This document shows positions 5,360 through 5,523 of a stretch of 5,523 bases of DNA, in pieces. How positions within the stretch are numbered: position 1 is the stretch's first letter; the number at the start of each line of letters is the position of its first letter. The translations under genes and the position numbers were made by a program. The DNA is taken from contig SKGP01000090.1 in assembly GCA_007117405.1 (NCBI GenBank), positions 1 to 5,523 of the forward strand, in the 5' to 3' direction. Below the pieces are notes generated by a model. That model saw nothing but the letters and a program-made list of their open reading frames with translations, was not told the origin of the DNA and did not search any database. The stretch is from Candidatus Woesearchaeota archaeon (lineage in GTDB: Archaea; Nanobdellota; Nanobdellia; Woesearchaeales; UBA583).

Positions 5360-5523
5360 TTATTTATTAACGACTTTATTTTGTTCAACTTTTGATTCTT
5401 CAACAATTAAATCAAAAAGATTCTGAACTAAATTTTCATTTAAACCTAATTCTCTTGCTCTATTACTAAGAGTTGCAAAAACCTCCCTTTCTCTATCTGG
5501 TTGATATATTTCAATTCCATTAT
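5360..5523 (-). CDS. Chorismate mutase, AroQ type, C-terminal part (gene continues beyond the window)
   Basis: Only the last 53 residues are present; the gene begins beyond the right edge. The segment IYQPDREREVF matches the AroQ motif (v.d..RE..vl), and the ending LFDLIVEESKVEQ matches the final helix with its Ser and Gln that contact the substrate (Ser84 and Gln88 in the E. coli enzyme). Arg and Glu corresponding to E. coli Arg51 and Glu52 are present. The position usually held by Asp48 is Gln. AroQ converts chorismate to prephenate, the first step toward Phe and Tyr, in the cytoplasm. The protein ends 10 residues after the domain, so no dehydratase or dehydrogenase domain follows it; an N-terminal fusion cannot be excluded. 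The stop lies 2 bases before the DedA-like ATG. Confidence 0.8.
   Translation of the reverse strand, partial: NGIEIYQPDREREVFATLSNRARELGLNENLVQNLFDLIVEESKVEQNKVVNK

Noticed and set aside
1..5523. CRISPR array, insertion sequence or attachment site
   Set aside because: No regularly spaced repeats, transposase or integrase motifs, or terminal inverted repeats were seen; coding regions fill nearly all of the window.

Overview
The window looks like a piece of a small, AT-rich archaeal genome, most likely from the DPANN group (Woesearchaeota/Pacearchaeota-like). The argument is threefold. Genes that start transcription units have archaeal-type TATA boxes 26 to 32 bases before the start codon. None of the six visible start codons has a convincing Shine-Dalgarno sequence. 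The proteins are Lys/Glu/Asn/Ile-rich, and the three-gene coiled-coil cluster resembles unannotated proteins I recall from DPANN genomes. A bacterial (for example CPR) origin is not excluded from sequence alone.

Layout: (1) 2-1051, plus strand: the 3' part of a gene for a protein with two CobA/BtuR-type P-loop domains in tandem. The first domain has lost its ATP-binding motifs and the second keeps them. (2) 1096-2271, plus strand: a LysM plus lytic transglycosylase protein behind its own TATA box, apparently leaderless. (3) 2268-3068, minus strand: a second, secreted lytic transglycosylase of a different subtype, overlapping gene 2 tail-to-tail by 4 bases. (4) 3069-3204: a divergent promoter region with two TATA boxes and a perfect 7-bp inverted repeat between them. 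(5) 3205-4708, plus strand: a compact operon of three unrecognised helical or coiled-coil proteins separated by 2-base gaps. The C-terminal domain of the first and the whole of the second appear to be paralogous helical modules. (6) 4731-5523, minus strand: a chorismate mutase (3' end only) followed after 2 bases by a DedA/VTT-family membrane protein with unusual substitutions at key charged positions.

The most coherent biological theme is the pair of peptidoglycan-cleaving enzymes. If the host is an archaeon without murein, their natural substrate would be a bacterial wall, suggesting an interaction with bacteria as competitor, prey or host. The coiled-coil trio is the best candidate for an undescribed system. 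The adenosyltransferase-like tandem protein and the charge-swapped DedA protein are divergent versions of known families whose usual functions should not be assumed.
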